Source of the DNA: Lachnospiraceae bacterium
Lineage (GTDB): Bacteria; Bacillota; Clostridia; Lachnospirales; Lachnospiraceae
Direction of reading: 5' to 3'
Length of the DNA: 51,635 bases
NCBI GenBank assembly: GCA_017480195.1
Contig: JAFVBE010000001.1
Span: 1 to 51,635, forward strand
In this document: one piece after another, positions 7,868 through 15,874 of the stretch
How positions within the stretch are numbered: position 1 is the first letter of the stretch
Layout: the number at the start of each line of letters is the position of its first letter
Position numbers and translations under genes: made by a program
The notes under the pieces: generated by a model
What the model saw: the letters and a program-made list of their open reading frames with translations, nothing else
Told to the model about the DNA's origin: nothing
Database searches by the model: none

Positions 7868-8531
7868 TATCTAACACCACCTGACTGTCGGACAGACCTA
7901 CTATCCTGTCCCAATTATCCTTCTCGCCGTCATCATATACGGCAACGACCGTAAAACCTGCCTCCTTCGCAGTTTTCACGGCATACATTGCATCTTCAAA
8001 AACCACACATTCCTCTATTGATGCATCTGCAAATTCTCCTGCCTTTATGTACACATCAGGATATTCCTTGCTTCTGCCTGCCATAGTCGAAGTCATAATA
8101 CCCGATACATATTGCATAACATTATTTCGCTCAAGTGCAGCCCTTGTCAAATCCTCCTCGTTAGAGGTAGCGATAATTATACTCTTGCCCTGCTCATACA
8201 AATACTGCATAAACTCCGCAGACCTTTCCTTAAGCGGTATCTCATTCCTGTATAAATCAGCGGACATATCAAGAATCTCCTGAGCTATAACCTCGCCTGT
8301 CTTATCCGTATTAAATAGCTCCGCCATATAATCTGCTGCCTCATATATAGTCATAGTCTTAACAGCCTCACAGAACTCAGGTGTCGCCACTTCTCCCATA
8401 GAACGAAGATATACAATATCAAGCTCGTGCCACATTCCCATACTGTCCAGTATAGTTCCATCCATATCCAAAATCACACACTTCTTATCTTCAATATATG
8501 GAGCAATCTTACTTAATATATCATCAATCAT
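7851..8531 (-). CDS. HAD-superfamily hydrolase, beta-phosphoglucomutase-like
   Basis: HAD enzyme of 226 aa with motif I VILDMDGTILDSMG (nucleophile Asp 22, general acid Asp 24), motif II IIIATSNEED, motif III lysine in SKEYPDVYIKA, and motif IV VVFEDAMYAVKTAKEAG. The DMDGT motif and cap domain between motifs I and II place it with the beta-phosphoglucomutase/sugar-phosphate phosphatase group. A true mutase usually has a conserved VDTA-like hinge, which I do not see, so phosphatase activity is more likely. It overlaps the DUF6472-like gene downstream. A long hairpin element separates it from the glycosyltransferase operon upstream. Confidence 0.87.
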   Translation of the reverse strand: MIDDILSKIAPYIEDKKCVILDMDGTILDSMGMWHELDIVYLRSMGEVATPEFCEAVKTMTIYEAADYMAELFNTDKTGEVIAQEILDMSADLYRNEIPLKERSAEFMQYLYEQGKSIIIATSNEEDLTRAALERNNVMQYVSGIMTSTMAGRSKEYPDVYIKAGEFADASIEECVVFEDAMYAVKTAKEAGFTVVAVYDDGEKDNWDRIVGLSDSQVVLDNADKL

Positions 8532-8584
8532 AACATATATCCTTAGTGATAATCATAATATAATACTCTGCTTACCAATATACA

Positions 8585-8773
8585 GGTTACGAATAATATA
8601 TAATACTATAAGCAGGTAATATGAGCCGCCGGTAGTTAGTGACTTGAGCCTATAAAATCATATAACGAACAAAGTGAGTTAATATGATTTTGTAGGCTTA
8701 AGGAGCTTAGTACCGTTGCGTGCGAATCTTAGCGAGAGCGTGCCTGCGATAGTATTATATATTATTCGTAACC
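8585..8773. repeat. Long imperfect hairpin element, about 189 nt
   Basis: Outer arms 8585-8609 and 8749-8773 are perfectly complementary over 25 nt (ggttacgaataatatataat...). Pairing continues with mismatches through gcagg/cctgc and cggta/taccg. The inner stem gcctataaaatcatat pairs with atatgattttgtaggc, giving an apical loop around 8665-8680. One arm carries an unpaired insertion with tcttagcgagagcg (8728-8741). It starts 12 nt after the stop codon of the GT8-PlsC gene on the minus strand. No transposase is inside. Confidence 0.85.
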
Positions 8774-8785
8774 GTAGCTTTATAA

Positions 8786-10588
8786 TCACTCATCACAAGT
8801 ATACTTAAGCGGTATCTCATACACCCTCTCATATATATCCTTCCACACTGCGTAGTTAGTATTCATCATATACTTCACATTCTCAGCGCGGCTCTTCTCC
8901 GGATCAGGATAAATCGGCTCAGCTATGTGTATGGTGTACTCCTGTACCGGCAGTCCTCCCTCACCCGGTACATTGCTGTCCTCCATAGTTATAAAGCACG
9001 GAAGCACAGGCACATTATTCTTCGCCGCAAAGGTAAATCCGCCCTTCTTTAAAGGCTTTGGCTTCTTATAATTCCACCACATACTCTGCTCAGGGTAAAT
9101 AAGGATAAAATGTCCCTTTTGCAGAATGGTATCCACAGCCTTGATAAACTTTTTCATAGTTTCCTTATTAGAACTTAACGGAAGCGTATTACAGTTACGC
9201 ATTAAAAGTCCGTAGAATCCCGGAAAGCTTGTATAATTACCTTCCTTTATAATTCTGAAAAACTTGCGTCTTCTCTGCCTTGACTTCTCATAGGCTATAT
9301 GCATGGCAAAGCTGTCCATTGCATTGAAATGATTACAGGTAATAATTGCACCGCTTTTTAAATTCCTGTAATTCTCTATACCCTTTATATCCTTGATGAT
9401 AAGCTGCTTCTTTCTTATCATAGTATTCATAAACCATCTTGCAAGCCTGAACGCATATCTGGTTCTCATACGATTGGACATATTCTTCCTAAGGTAATCC
9501 ACCTCATCAGGCATAAGTTCTCTTCCCGGCGGATCATCCTCCACATCCTCATCAAATCTGCCTTCCTTCTCATACTGCTCTATCTTCTTGATAATATCCT
9601 GTCTGGTAGTTCGAGGCTGGTCTATACCAAGATACTTGTGGAGATAATTATCCTCTCTCTGCATCTCATCAAGCGCAATATTCTCGAGTCTTACTCCCAC
9701 CTCGTCGAACACAGCATTATCCTCAGCAGTACGCTCATCATATTCCTTCTTAAGCATAGGATAGAACATGGTTTCCTTGGAGATATCCCAATAAACCTTA
9801 GAGTTTCTTATATCCTTACTATGCCAAGGCTTAACTGCATAGGCATAGTGTATTATGCCGACATCCTTCAAATCCCTGTCCACAGGGTCAGAGGTCTGAT
9901 AATTCCATATAGTATCAATCCATAGAATCTTATCCTGACAAATGATATTAAGATAATCCTCATCCTGCGTAACAACAAAGGTATATTGATTAATTAAATC
10001 CACGAATTTCTGCAGTATATTCTGTCTGCGGAACTGCTTGGCATTAATTAACAGCACGCCAGCATTAAAATAAGCCATTCTGCTTATTCCAAGTACCTGC
10101 TCGACATATCCGCCGAATATATCATGGTTAATCATTACCTGTTCATTTACCGCTCCCACATAATTTTTCTCAAGCTCATACTGATATAGCTCTGCAACAT
10201 CCTTAAGAATTATTGTATCAGCATCCAGATAAAGCACCTTGTCATACTGTGGGAACATATCAGCTATAAACATTCTGTAATAAGTCGTATATGAGTAATA
10301 ATCTCTGATAGAAAGCTTTTTCCTTATCTTTTCAATTCTCTTGGATACATTCTCAAAGCTTATGGATACATTTTCAGTCTCCATTTCCTTGATTCTCTCC
10401 TGATTTTGTAAGGTAATATCCTCATGCAGTATGTGTATATTATACTGATTTTCCTTGCTTGTATTATTGATAAGTGATTTTATACAGGCAGCAAAATACT
10501 TTACATATTTGTCATCAATCGCGAAAAATACAGGGATTAAATGGCTTGTCCTCTTAAGCCTTCTTGCTCCAAGATTAATATTACTCAT
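8786..10588 (-). CDS. Fusion of family 8 glycosyltransferase and PlsC-type acyltransferase
   Basis: Two-domain enzyme of 600 aa. Residues 16-280 form a GT8 glycosyltransferase: IPVFFAIDDKYVKYF at the start, the metal-binding DxD in LYLDADTI (D122, D124), FNAGVLLIN, and the C-terminal HxxxxKPW-like IIHYAYAVKPWHS. After an acidic linker (about 290-365) comes a lysophospholipid acyltransferase domain with the HX4D motif CNHFNAMDSF (H420, D425) and YPEQSMW (498-504) in place of FPEG. There is no membrane helix; basic patches near 378-395 could bind the membrane. It overlaps the upstream GT8 gene by 8 nt. A glycolipid role, adding sugar and acyl groups to one lipid, is inferred. Confidence 0.85.
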   Translation of the reverse strand: MSNINLGARRLKRTSHLIPVFFAIDDKYVKYFAACIKSLINNTSKENQYNIHILHEDITLQNQERIKEMETENVSISFENVSKRIEKIRKKLSIRDYYSYTTYYRMFIADMFPQYDKVLYLDADTIILKDVAELYQYELEKNYVGAVNEQVMINHDIFGGYVEQVLGISRMAYFNAGVLLINAKQFRRQNILQKFVDLINQYTFVVTQDEDYLNIICQDKILWIDTIWNYQTSDPVDRDLKDVGIIHYAYAVKPWHSKDIRNSKVYWDISKETMFYPMLKKEYDERTAEDNAVFDEVGVRLENIALDEMQREDNYLHKYLGIDQPRTTRQDIIKKIEQYEKEGRFDEDVEDDPPGRELMPDEVDYLRKNMSNRMRTRYAFRLARWFMNTMIRKKQLIIKDIKGIENYRNLKSGAIITCNHFNAMDSFAMHIAYEKSRQRRRKFFRIIKEGNYTSFPGFYGLLMRNCNTLPLSSNKETMKKFIKAVDTILQKGHFILIYPEQSMWWNYKKPKPLKKGGFTFAAKNNVPVLPCFITMEDSNVPGEGGLPVQEYTIHIAEPIYPDPEKSRAENVKYMMNTNYAVWKDIYERVYEIPLKYTCDE

Positions 10589-11405
10589 TTTCTAACTTCT
10601 CCTTCCAGTCTAAATATTCTTCCAATATATCATCAAATTGATTATAGCGAAAAACCTTCTTCATTCTGTCTATGTGCCACTGCTTGATATTCTCCGTATG
10701 CGGATATGGCAGATAGAATAATCTCTTAGAAAAATGTCTTACCACAGTATGTTTGTGCAGAAACTTCTGGTCATTGAACCTCTGCGGCAGCAGTTTCTTG
10801 CTCGTCGTGCTTCTTATGATGGCGCTCTGGTCCGCAAAGGTAAGCTTCTTTATCTTTATCAGCTCTCTTGCCTTCTCAAAAAGCTTCGTCTCCTTACATC
10901 TTTTCATATTGAACAGTAATACGCCCGCATTGATATAATTAGGGTTAATCAGATATTTTCCATAATGGTCCCTCGCCGCTGCATACTCATAATTCGTTAC
11001 ATCATAATTATATAATAATGCCACATCATGCTGGAACATTATATCCGCATCAAGATAAAGAATCTTGTCAGGTATGTCAGGAAGCATATCCATAAAAAGT
11101 CTTATGAGTGTATATGGCGAACAATAGCACTGTTCATTCGGACTTCCTGCAAATTCTCTGTTATATATGTCCGTTACATCTATGCATTTTATCTGATTGT
11201 CAGGATTGTATTTTTTAGCCGCCTGACTGAGTATATCAATCTGTCTGTCCGTAATCGGCGTATATTCCTCTTTGATATCCGACACATCCATAGTAAGTAT
11301 ATAGAAGCAGAACGGCTCCGTAACCTTAGTACGCTTCAATATAGAAAGCATACTCGTCATAACTCCGTCAAACACTTTATAATTTCCTGCATATAATATA
11401 TTCAT
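10581..11405 (-). CDS. Family 8 glycosyltransferase
   Basis: Retaining glycosyltransferase of 274 aa. It begins NILYAGNYKVFDGVMTSMLS, the usual UDP-sugar binding start of GT8. The metal-binding DxD is in ILYLDADIMF near residue 122, INAGVLLFNMKR near 165 is the acceptor-side motif, and HFSKRLFYLPYP closes the domain. It is the second gene of a PlsC - GT8 - GT8-PlsC set and shares 8 nt with the fusion gene after it, implying translational coupling. The donor is probably UDP-glucose or UDP-galactose by family precedent; the acceptor is unknown. Confidence 0.88.
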   Translation of the reverse strand: MNILYAGNYKVFDGVMTSMLSILKRTKVTEPFCFYILTMDVSDIKEEYTPITDRQIDILSQAAKKYNPDNQIKCIDVTDIYNREFAGSPNEQCYCSPYTLIRLFMDMLPDIPDKILYLDADIMFQHDVALLYNYDVTNYEYAAARDHYGKYLINPNYINAGVLLFNMKRCKETKLFEKARELIKIKKLTFADQSAIIRSTTSKKLLPQRFNDQKFLHKHTVVRHFSKRLFYLPYPHTENIKQWHIDRMKKVFRYNQFDDILEEYLDWKEKLENE

Positions 11406-11471
11406 AATTCTTCCCTATAATTTATTTACAAATATCAGCTCTTATGCCAAAATACTGTATACTCACAGCAT

Positions 11472-12263
11472 TTATTCCTCATCATTTTTTATATAGCGTA
11501 TCTTCTCTATGGTATTATTCCCACTGCGCTTAACCATTATATCATAGACCTTATCTCTTAATCCTTTCCTGTTCTCCACTACAGATAAACCTTCTTCAGG
11601 ATAAAATGGACCGTCTACATATGTTACCATCCTTATACCACCAAAGAAAAACCTCTTCTGATATGTGTTGGTAAAGCAGAATACGGGTGTATTGTATTTT
11701 ACCGGATAGCCAAATGACTTATCCGTAAATGGTCTAATATGCGTATAATAAGGCCATATATGCGCCTCAGGATATATAGTTATGCAATCCTTTGTATCAC
11801 ACACTCTCTTCTTAACTGACTGCATAAAGTTAATCATTGCCTTCTTGTCATCCGGCAGAGGTATCGCCCCAAGACACGGTGTTATATATCCAAATAAAGG
11901 TATAGATACATTATCAGGATGGACTATAACGGATACATATCTTGGCATAGCTACCATAGACGGAATGAGTGCATCGGCTCCCGGATTAGTATGATTTCCA
12001 TACAGAAAGAAACCTTTTTCTCTGCTTTTTCGTACAGTATCTTTAATTACATTCCTGTTAATTATCCTATGCCCATACAAAATTTTCAAATACAAAAAAG
12101 CTATAGGTCTTGCAATAACGCCATATATTATATGCCGCGCAATCCTTCTGCCCAAACCGCCGTCATAGTCGTAGTTCTCATCGATTGCTCTTGCCTTTAT
12201 CTTGGCAGTTGAGAATTCGTCCTCTAATTCATTTTGATAATAAATTACTTTTCTTCTTTCCAT
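11472..12263 (-). CDS. PlsC-like lysophospholipid acyltransferase
   Basis: Acyltransferase of 263 aa with the HX4D catalytic motif in YGNHTNPGADALI near residue 95. The substrate-binding YPEAHIWPYY near 165 replaces FPEG, just as the fusion protein two genes downstream has YPEQSMW. A single hydrophobic segment (VIARPIAFLYLKILYG) near 48-63 may associate with the membrane. It belongs with the two glycosyltransferase genes downstream, separated by a 66-nt gap that could hold a weak internal promoter. The ribosome binding site before ATG 12261-12263 is poor. The acyl acceptor is not known. Confidence 0.85.
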   Translation of the reverse strand: MERRKVIYYQNELEDEFSTAKIKARAIDENYDYDGGLGRRIARHIIYGVIARPIAFLYLKILYGHRIINRNVIKDTVRKSREKGFFLYGNHTNPGADALIPSMVAMPRYVSVIVHPDNVSIPLFGYITPCLGAIPLPDDKKAMINFMQSVKKRVCDTKDCITIYPEAHIWPYYTHIRPFTDKSFGYPVKYNTPVFCFTNTYQKRFFFGGIRMVTYVDGPFYPEEGLSVVENRKGLRDKVYDIMVKRSGNNTIEKIRYIKNDEE

Positions 12264-12299
12264 ATATCACAACTAAATCTATTATTAATAAAGCTTTTT

Positions 12300-12956
12300 C
12301 TATGACTTAATACCAACCGCTTCCTTAGCAAGTTTATCAGCTTCTTCGTTTCCATCTATGCCCGAATGTCCCTTAACCTTAATAAAATTAAGCTTGAGCC
12401 TATCCTTAATGCTCTGCATATATTCGTAGTAGGCAATAGTTCCCTTTTTGTTACGCTTCCATGCACCTGTCGCCCACATTTCAATACCCATATAATCATA
12501 ATATATGTCAAGCTCGTTTATGCCTTTTTCTATGGCAAGCTTAACCGCTGCCATACTTCCTTCTATCTCGCCCGCTACATTCCTCATTGAAGCCATATCT
12601 TCGTCATTTCCCGAACCCTGAATGATAAATTTTTCGTTGTCAATAACGAGAAAACCACCATAGCCGTAGGTATTAGTTGCTTCATTAAAGGAACCATCTA
12701 CAAAAGCATAGCAATCTGACACGCCACTTAAAAAAGGATTTTTATCACATAATTCATCTGTTACAGAAAGCTCCTTATCCACTTCCTTTAACTTTTCTGT
12801 ATCAAGCTTTATTCCTGCGTAGCTTTCCGCCTCCTCCAAGGTCTTAAAGCTCTTGTATAAAGCATTCGGATAACCATTTACATTATCCTTGCATTCTTCC
12901 CATGTAAGATATATTCCCGGTGTTTTACCCACCTTAACAGCATAATATTTAGCCAT
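12300..12956 (-). CDS. rnhA: Ribonuclease HI with N-terminal hybrid-binding domain
   Basis: Degrades the RNA strand of RNA-DNA hybrids. Residues 1-50 form the caulimovirus-VI/viroplasmin-like hybrid-binding domain (YYAVKVGKTPGIYLTWEEC, then a YKSFKTLEEAE strand). The catalytic RNase H domain follows a linker and holds the DEDD set: Asp in YAFVDGSF, Glu in AGEIEGSM, Asp in IYYDYMGIE, and Asp in GNEEADKLA, plus the basic KVKGHSG handle. ATG 12954-12956 follows AGGTGG; an in-frame GTG three codons upstream is less well placed. Length (218 aa) fits bacterial RNase HI with this extra domain. Confidence 0.95.
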   Translation of the reverse strand: MAKYYAVKVGKTPGIYLTWEECKDNVNGYPNALYKSFKTLEEAESYAGIKLDTEKLKEVDKELSVTDELCDKNPFLSGVSDCYAFVDGSFNEATNTYGYGGFLVIDNEKFIIQGSGNDEDMASMRNVAGEIEGSMAAVKLAIEKGINELDIYYDYMGIEMWATGAWKRNKKGTIAYYEYMQSIKDRLKLNFIKVKGHSGIDGNEEADKLAKEAVGIKS

Positions 12957-13045
12957 AAAAACCACCTGCTATCAGCTACATATAATAACTTTACATAACT
13001 ATTAGACATTATACCTAATTTCACCTGATTTGTCATTAAAAAATA

Positions 13046-13086
13046 CCCCTCAAGTAGATTTTTGTTTCCTTATCTACTTAAGGGGG
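13046..13086 (-). terminator. Rho-independent terminator after the sigma factor gene
   Basis: Arms 13046-13059 and 13072-13086 pair almost perfectly (cccctcaagtagat with its complement). On the minus strand the stem is followed by TATTTTTT. It lies 40 nt after the stop of the sigma gene at 13127. Confidence 0.8.
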
Positions 13087-13126
13087 AATCATATTACTTT
13101 CCTTATCTGCATATTTATTATGAGCA

Positions 13127-14446
13127 CTAATCTGATATATCCGTCCAATAGCTGTTGCCGTCCTTGTCATACAGACTGAATACACATCTTACAGAATTTA
13201 TATCAGTTATCGGTTCAACCTTAACTCCAAGCTCACCCTCTAAGGCAAAACCACCATATACCTCTGACATACCCTCCCATTCATCAAATGGTAATATGTC
13301 GCCATCCTCTCCATACGCTATTGAACGAATAAAGGCAACCGGATGTATTCCCATATCATCTGTAAACTCGTATTCTGTCTTTACATATTCGCCATCATCA
13401 TTACGACTATATGTGCCGATTATTACAGGATTATTATAATCAAGGTCTGTCTTTACCTGAAGCTTTATCCAATCCGCATTGAAATTATCATCCATAAAAT
13501 AATCTATATAAAGTGTTATCTCATAGATATAATAATCCTCGCCGATTTCCTTCTGAACTGCCGTACATTCATTTTCGTGACCGGCAGAATCGGTTATTAT
13601 GAATTGATACTCAGGCATTTTAGCACTTAAAGTATTCTTCGATTCATTATAATCTGATAAATCCATCCTGCTCATTTCCACATCTGATGAATCAATCTTT
13701 AAAGCATATGACCCTGTTTCTTCATCCACACACTCCCAGACGAATAATTTACCATTTTCAATAATCATCTCGCTTCCATCAGGCAGCACCGCAATGTATT
13801 CATCGCCCGACCTTTCAGGTACTATCGAACCTGCATCTTCCATAAGATTATCCGTTGTGTATATTATCTTGTCAGCACCAACCTTCGTATTATCTTTTAG
13901 TTGCTTATAATGATTAAATAGCCATAATAAAACAACCAATAATAATACCAATGAGGTAATAAGAGCCGCAAGCCTTAGCTTTGCACGCGCAAGCCTCGTC
14001 TTGACGGTGTTCTCATTTATATCTAAAAGCTTCGCAATCTCTTTTATGGAATAGTTTTCATAATAATAAAGAAGTACAACCTCACGATATTTCTTTGGAA
14101 GCTTTTTGACTTTCTGATATACCTCATCATCATCCAGCCTGTCCCATACCTCTTCTACGGTCTTTTCCAGATAAGCTGTATCTCCAATAGGCATTTCACG
14201 CTGCCTGTATGCAGCTCTTTTCTTAGAATTACATTCATTGATTGTAACCCTGATAAGCCACGCCTTTAAATGCTCCTCACTATTTATATGTTCTTTATTA
14301 CAAAAAAGCTTAAGAAACACCTCCTGAAACACATCCTCTGCATCCTGTAGGGTATGTGTGTTAAGGCGTGCCAGCTTATGTACCAGCTCACCATATTTAT
14401 TTATCGCATCTTCTATACTAAATTGAAAATCGTTATGTTCGTTCAT
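13127..14446 (-). CDS. ECF sigma factor fused to a membrane helix and extracytoplasmic domain
   Basis: Protein of 439 aa. Residues 10-75 are sigma region 2 (NTHTLQDAEDVFQEVFLKLF, then AWLIRVTINECNSKKR). Residues 105-157 are sigma region 4 with the helix-turn-helix YSIKEIAKLLDINENTVKTR. The usual C-terminus runs without a break into one transmembrane helix (ALITSLVLLLVVLLWLF, about 161-177), then about 260 residues of acidic, beta-rich sequence expected outside the membrane. Ordinary ECF sigma factors end after region 4 and are held by a separate anti-sigma protein; here one polypeptide combines both parts. Upstream in-frame ATGs lie inside the preceding gene and lack a ribosome site, so ATG 14444-14446 is chosen. 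The preceding membrane-protein gene ends 10 nt before it. Confidence 0.85.
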   Translation of the reverse strand: MNEHNDFQFSIEDAINKYGELVHKLARLNTHTLQDAEDVFQEVFLKLFCNKEHINSEEHLKAWLIRVTINECNSKKRAAYRQREMPIGDTAYLEKTVEEVWDRLDDDEVYQKVKKLPKKYREVVLLYYYENYSIKEIAKLLDINENTVKTRLARAKLRLAALITSLVLLLVVLLWLFNHYKQLKDNTKVGADKIIYTTDNLMEDAGSIVPERSGDEYIAVLPDGSEMIIENGKLFVWECVDEETGSYALKIDSSDVEMSRMDLSDYNESKNTLSAKMPEYQFIITDSAGHENECTAVQKEIGEDYYIYEITLYIDYFMDDNFNADWIKLQVKTDLDYNNPVIIGTYSRNDDGEYVKTEYEFTDDMGIHPVAFIRSIAYGEDGDILPFDEWEGMSEVYGGFALEGELGVKVEPITDINSVRCVFSLYDKDGNSYWTDISD

Positions 14447-14456
14447 ATTGTCTCTC

Positions 14457-15104
14457 TTATGACTGTTTTTTAAGCTTAACAAGCAGCTTGTAAAGCTCAT
14501 TATAATCATTAATACCCTTATAAATTTTGACTGTAGCCTCTGTTTCGGAATTATTTTTATCCCTGTCAAGATAGGAATATGTCAATTTAATACAGTTGGA
14601 TTTTTTTGATATGTTCCGTATGCTGTATATTCTTTTTCCGTAATCACCCTCCATTCCATTATTAATAATATTATCAAATATCTGTCTTTTATCAAGCTCT
14701 TTCAACAATATATTTTGTTTTCTCTGTTGTTTACTCTTAGCAGTGCTTATCGTAAAGTATCCTCCTTTTGCAGGATGAATTTTATAATCCCTAAGATTAC
14801 AATTCGCAAGAAATCTGTCAGCATTTACATCATAGATATAAAGTCCTTTGGACTGATTATATGTAAAAGCAAGCGTGGAATACATAGTATCGGCAGTTTT
14901 AACCCATTGCAAAATATAATTGATTACCAAATATACTAATGCAGTTATCAGCCATGCAAGTATATCCCCTTTATCATTTTCACTTATCTGCTGAGCCGTA
15001 TAAACCCATAAAACACCTATTCCCAACAGCATTAGTGCATAAACTATAGTAACAATCGTTTCGATTCCCTTAGTTCGTGGGTGTTTTTTGTACTTAAAAA
15101 TCAT
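14457..15104 (-). CDS. Membrane protein with two helices, partner of the tethered sigma factor
   Basis: Protein of 215 aa, function not recognised. Two hydrophobic helices (about residues 15-36, VTIVYALMLLGIGVLWVY, and 47-65) are followed by a soluble, mixed alpha/beta C-terminal domain rich in Lys and Tyr. The fold of that tail could be a PH-like domain (weak impression). ATG 15102-15104 is preferred over the longer frame because GGAGGAG lies at 15112-15118. It stops 10 nt before the sigma gene, so the two are almost certainly one operon and may form a signalling pair. Confidence 0.65.
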   Translation of the reverse strand: MIFKYKKHPRTKGIETIVTIVYALMLLGIGVLWVYTAQQISENDKGDILAWLITALVYLVINYILQWVKTADTMYSTLAFTYNQSKGLYIYDVNADRFLANCNLRDYKIHPAKGGYFTISTAKSKQQRKQNILLKELDKRQIFDNIINNGMEGDYGKRIYSIRNISKKSNCIKLTYSYLDRDKNNSETEATVKIYKGINDYNELYKLLVKLKKQS

Positions 15105-15161
15105 TTTTTTGCTCCTCCATAATATATACTTATGATTTATCCATAAGTAACACGCATTACA

Positions 15162-15210
15162 ATATAAAAAAGTTTCAAAAAATGTAAAAATTTTTTGAAA
15201 CTTTTTATAT
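15162..15210. terminator. Bidirectional hairpin terminator
   Basis: A long A/T-rich stem: the arm aaaaagtttcaaaaaat pairs with attttttgaaacttttt around a short loop at 15184-15189. A T-run closes the stem on both strands. It is placed 60 nt after the stop of the flavin reductase gene and upstream of the membrane-protein/sigma operon. Confidence 0.75.
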
Positions 15211-15270
15211 TCCATATTTATTTCGTCGTTTTTCTGCTTCCTTGTATACCTGTTCATCTGTTCTTGCAGG

Positions 15271-15840
15271 TTATTCTATATCAACATCCTCCAATCCCTC
15301 AAGTTCTTCTTCTTTTATCCCAAGTCTATTAATCACATTCTCCATAGGAATTGTTTTTTTGTCTCTATTCTCTATAATCTCCACAACCTCTCCTATATAC
15401 ATATCATGAGGTGCGTCGCCGGAATAAAGACCGTCCGCTATATCCTCCGGCATATTTGCTACCGCAAGTTCCTGCTTGAAAAGCTTCTTACATACAAGCG
15501 TTACCTCTGCCTCTTCAAATGTTACAGAGTTATCAAGCACTTTGGCAGTAAGACCGGAATTATTCATCTTGTCTATATCCCTGCCTGATTTTGAACCAAG
15601 TACGCCAAGCTCCTTCTTGTACTGCTCAGGATAAAAGCTTATCGTAAAATAATCATTATTATCAATAAAATCATGCGTATATCTTGAAGTTCTTACATAT
15701 ACGGTTGCCACAGGCTTATTCCACAGAGTACCAAGTCCGCCCCAGCTAATCGTCATAGTGTTAAACTTCTCCTTATCTCCTGCAGTGAGCAGTGCCCACT
15801 TCTTATCAAAGGTTTTGAAAATGTCTGTCTTAAATTCCAT
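15271..15840 (-). CDS. Flavin reductase family protein
   Basis: FMN-binding split-barrel protein of 189 aa. The start WALLTAGDKEKFNTMTISWG is the classic flavin reductase opening, and the loop with ATVYVRTSRYTHDFI continues the FMN site. GSKSGRDIDKMNNSGL is the typical central segment. A G-D-A-P-H-D-M-Y-I-G-E-V strand (near 140-155) is the last conserved element. It likely reduces or binds FMN using NAD(P)H; the electron acceptor is unknown. GGAGG precedes ATG 15838-15840. A terminator follows. It lies 34 nt after the Na/Pi cotransporter gene and could be read through from it. Confidence 0.9.
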   Translation of the reverse strand: MEFKTDIFKTFDKKWALLTAGDKEKFNTMTISWGGLGTLWNKPVATVYVRTSRYTHDFIDNNDYFTISFYPEQYKKELGVLGSKSGRDIDKMNNSGLTAKVLDNSVTFEEAEVTLVCKKLFKQELAVANMPEDIADGLYSGDAPHDMYIGEVVEIIENRDKKTIPMENVINRLGIKEEELEGLEDVDIE

Positions 15841-15874
15841 AATATACCTCCATATCCTTTTATATGCTTATTAT

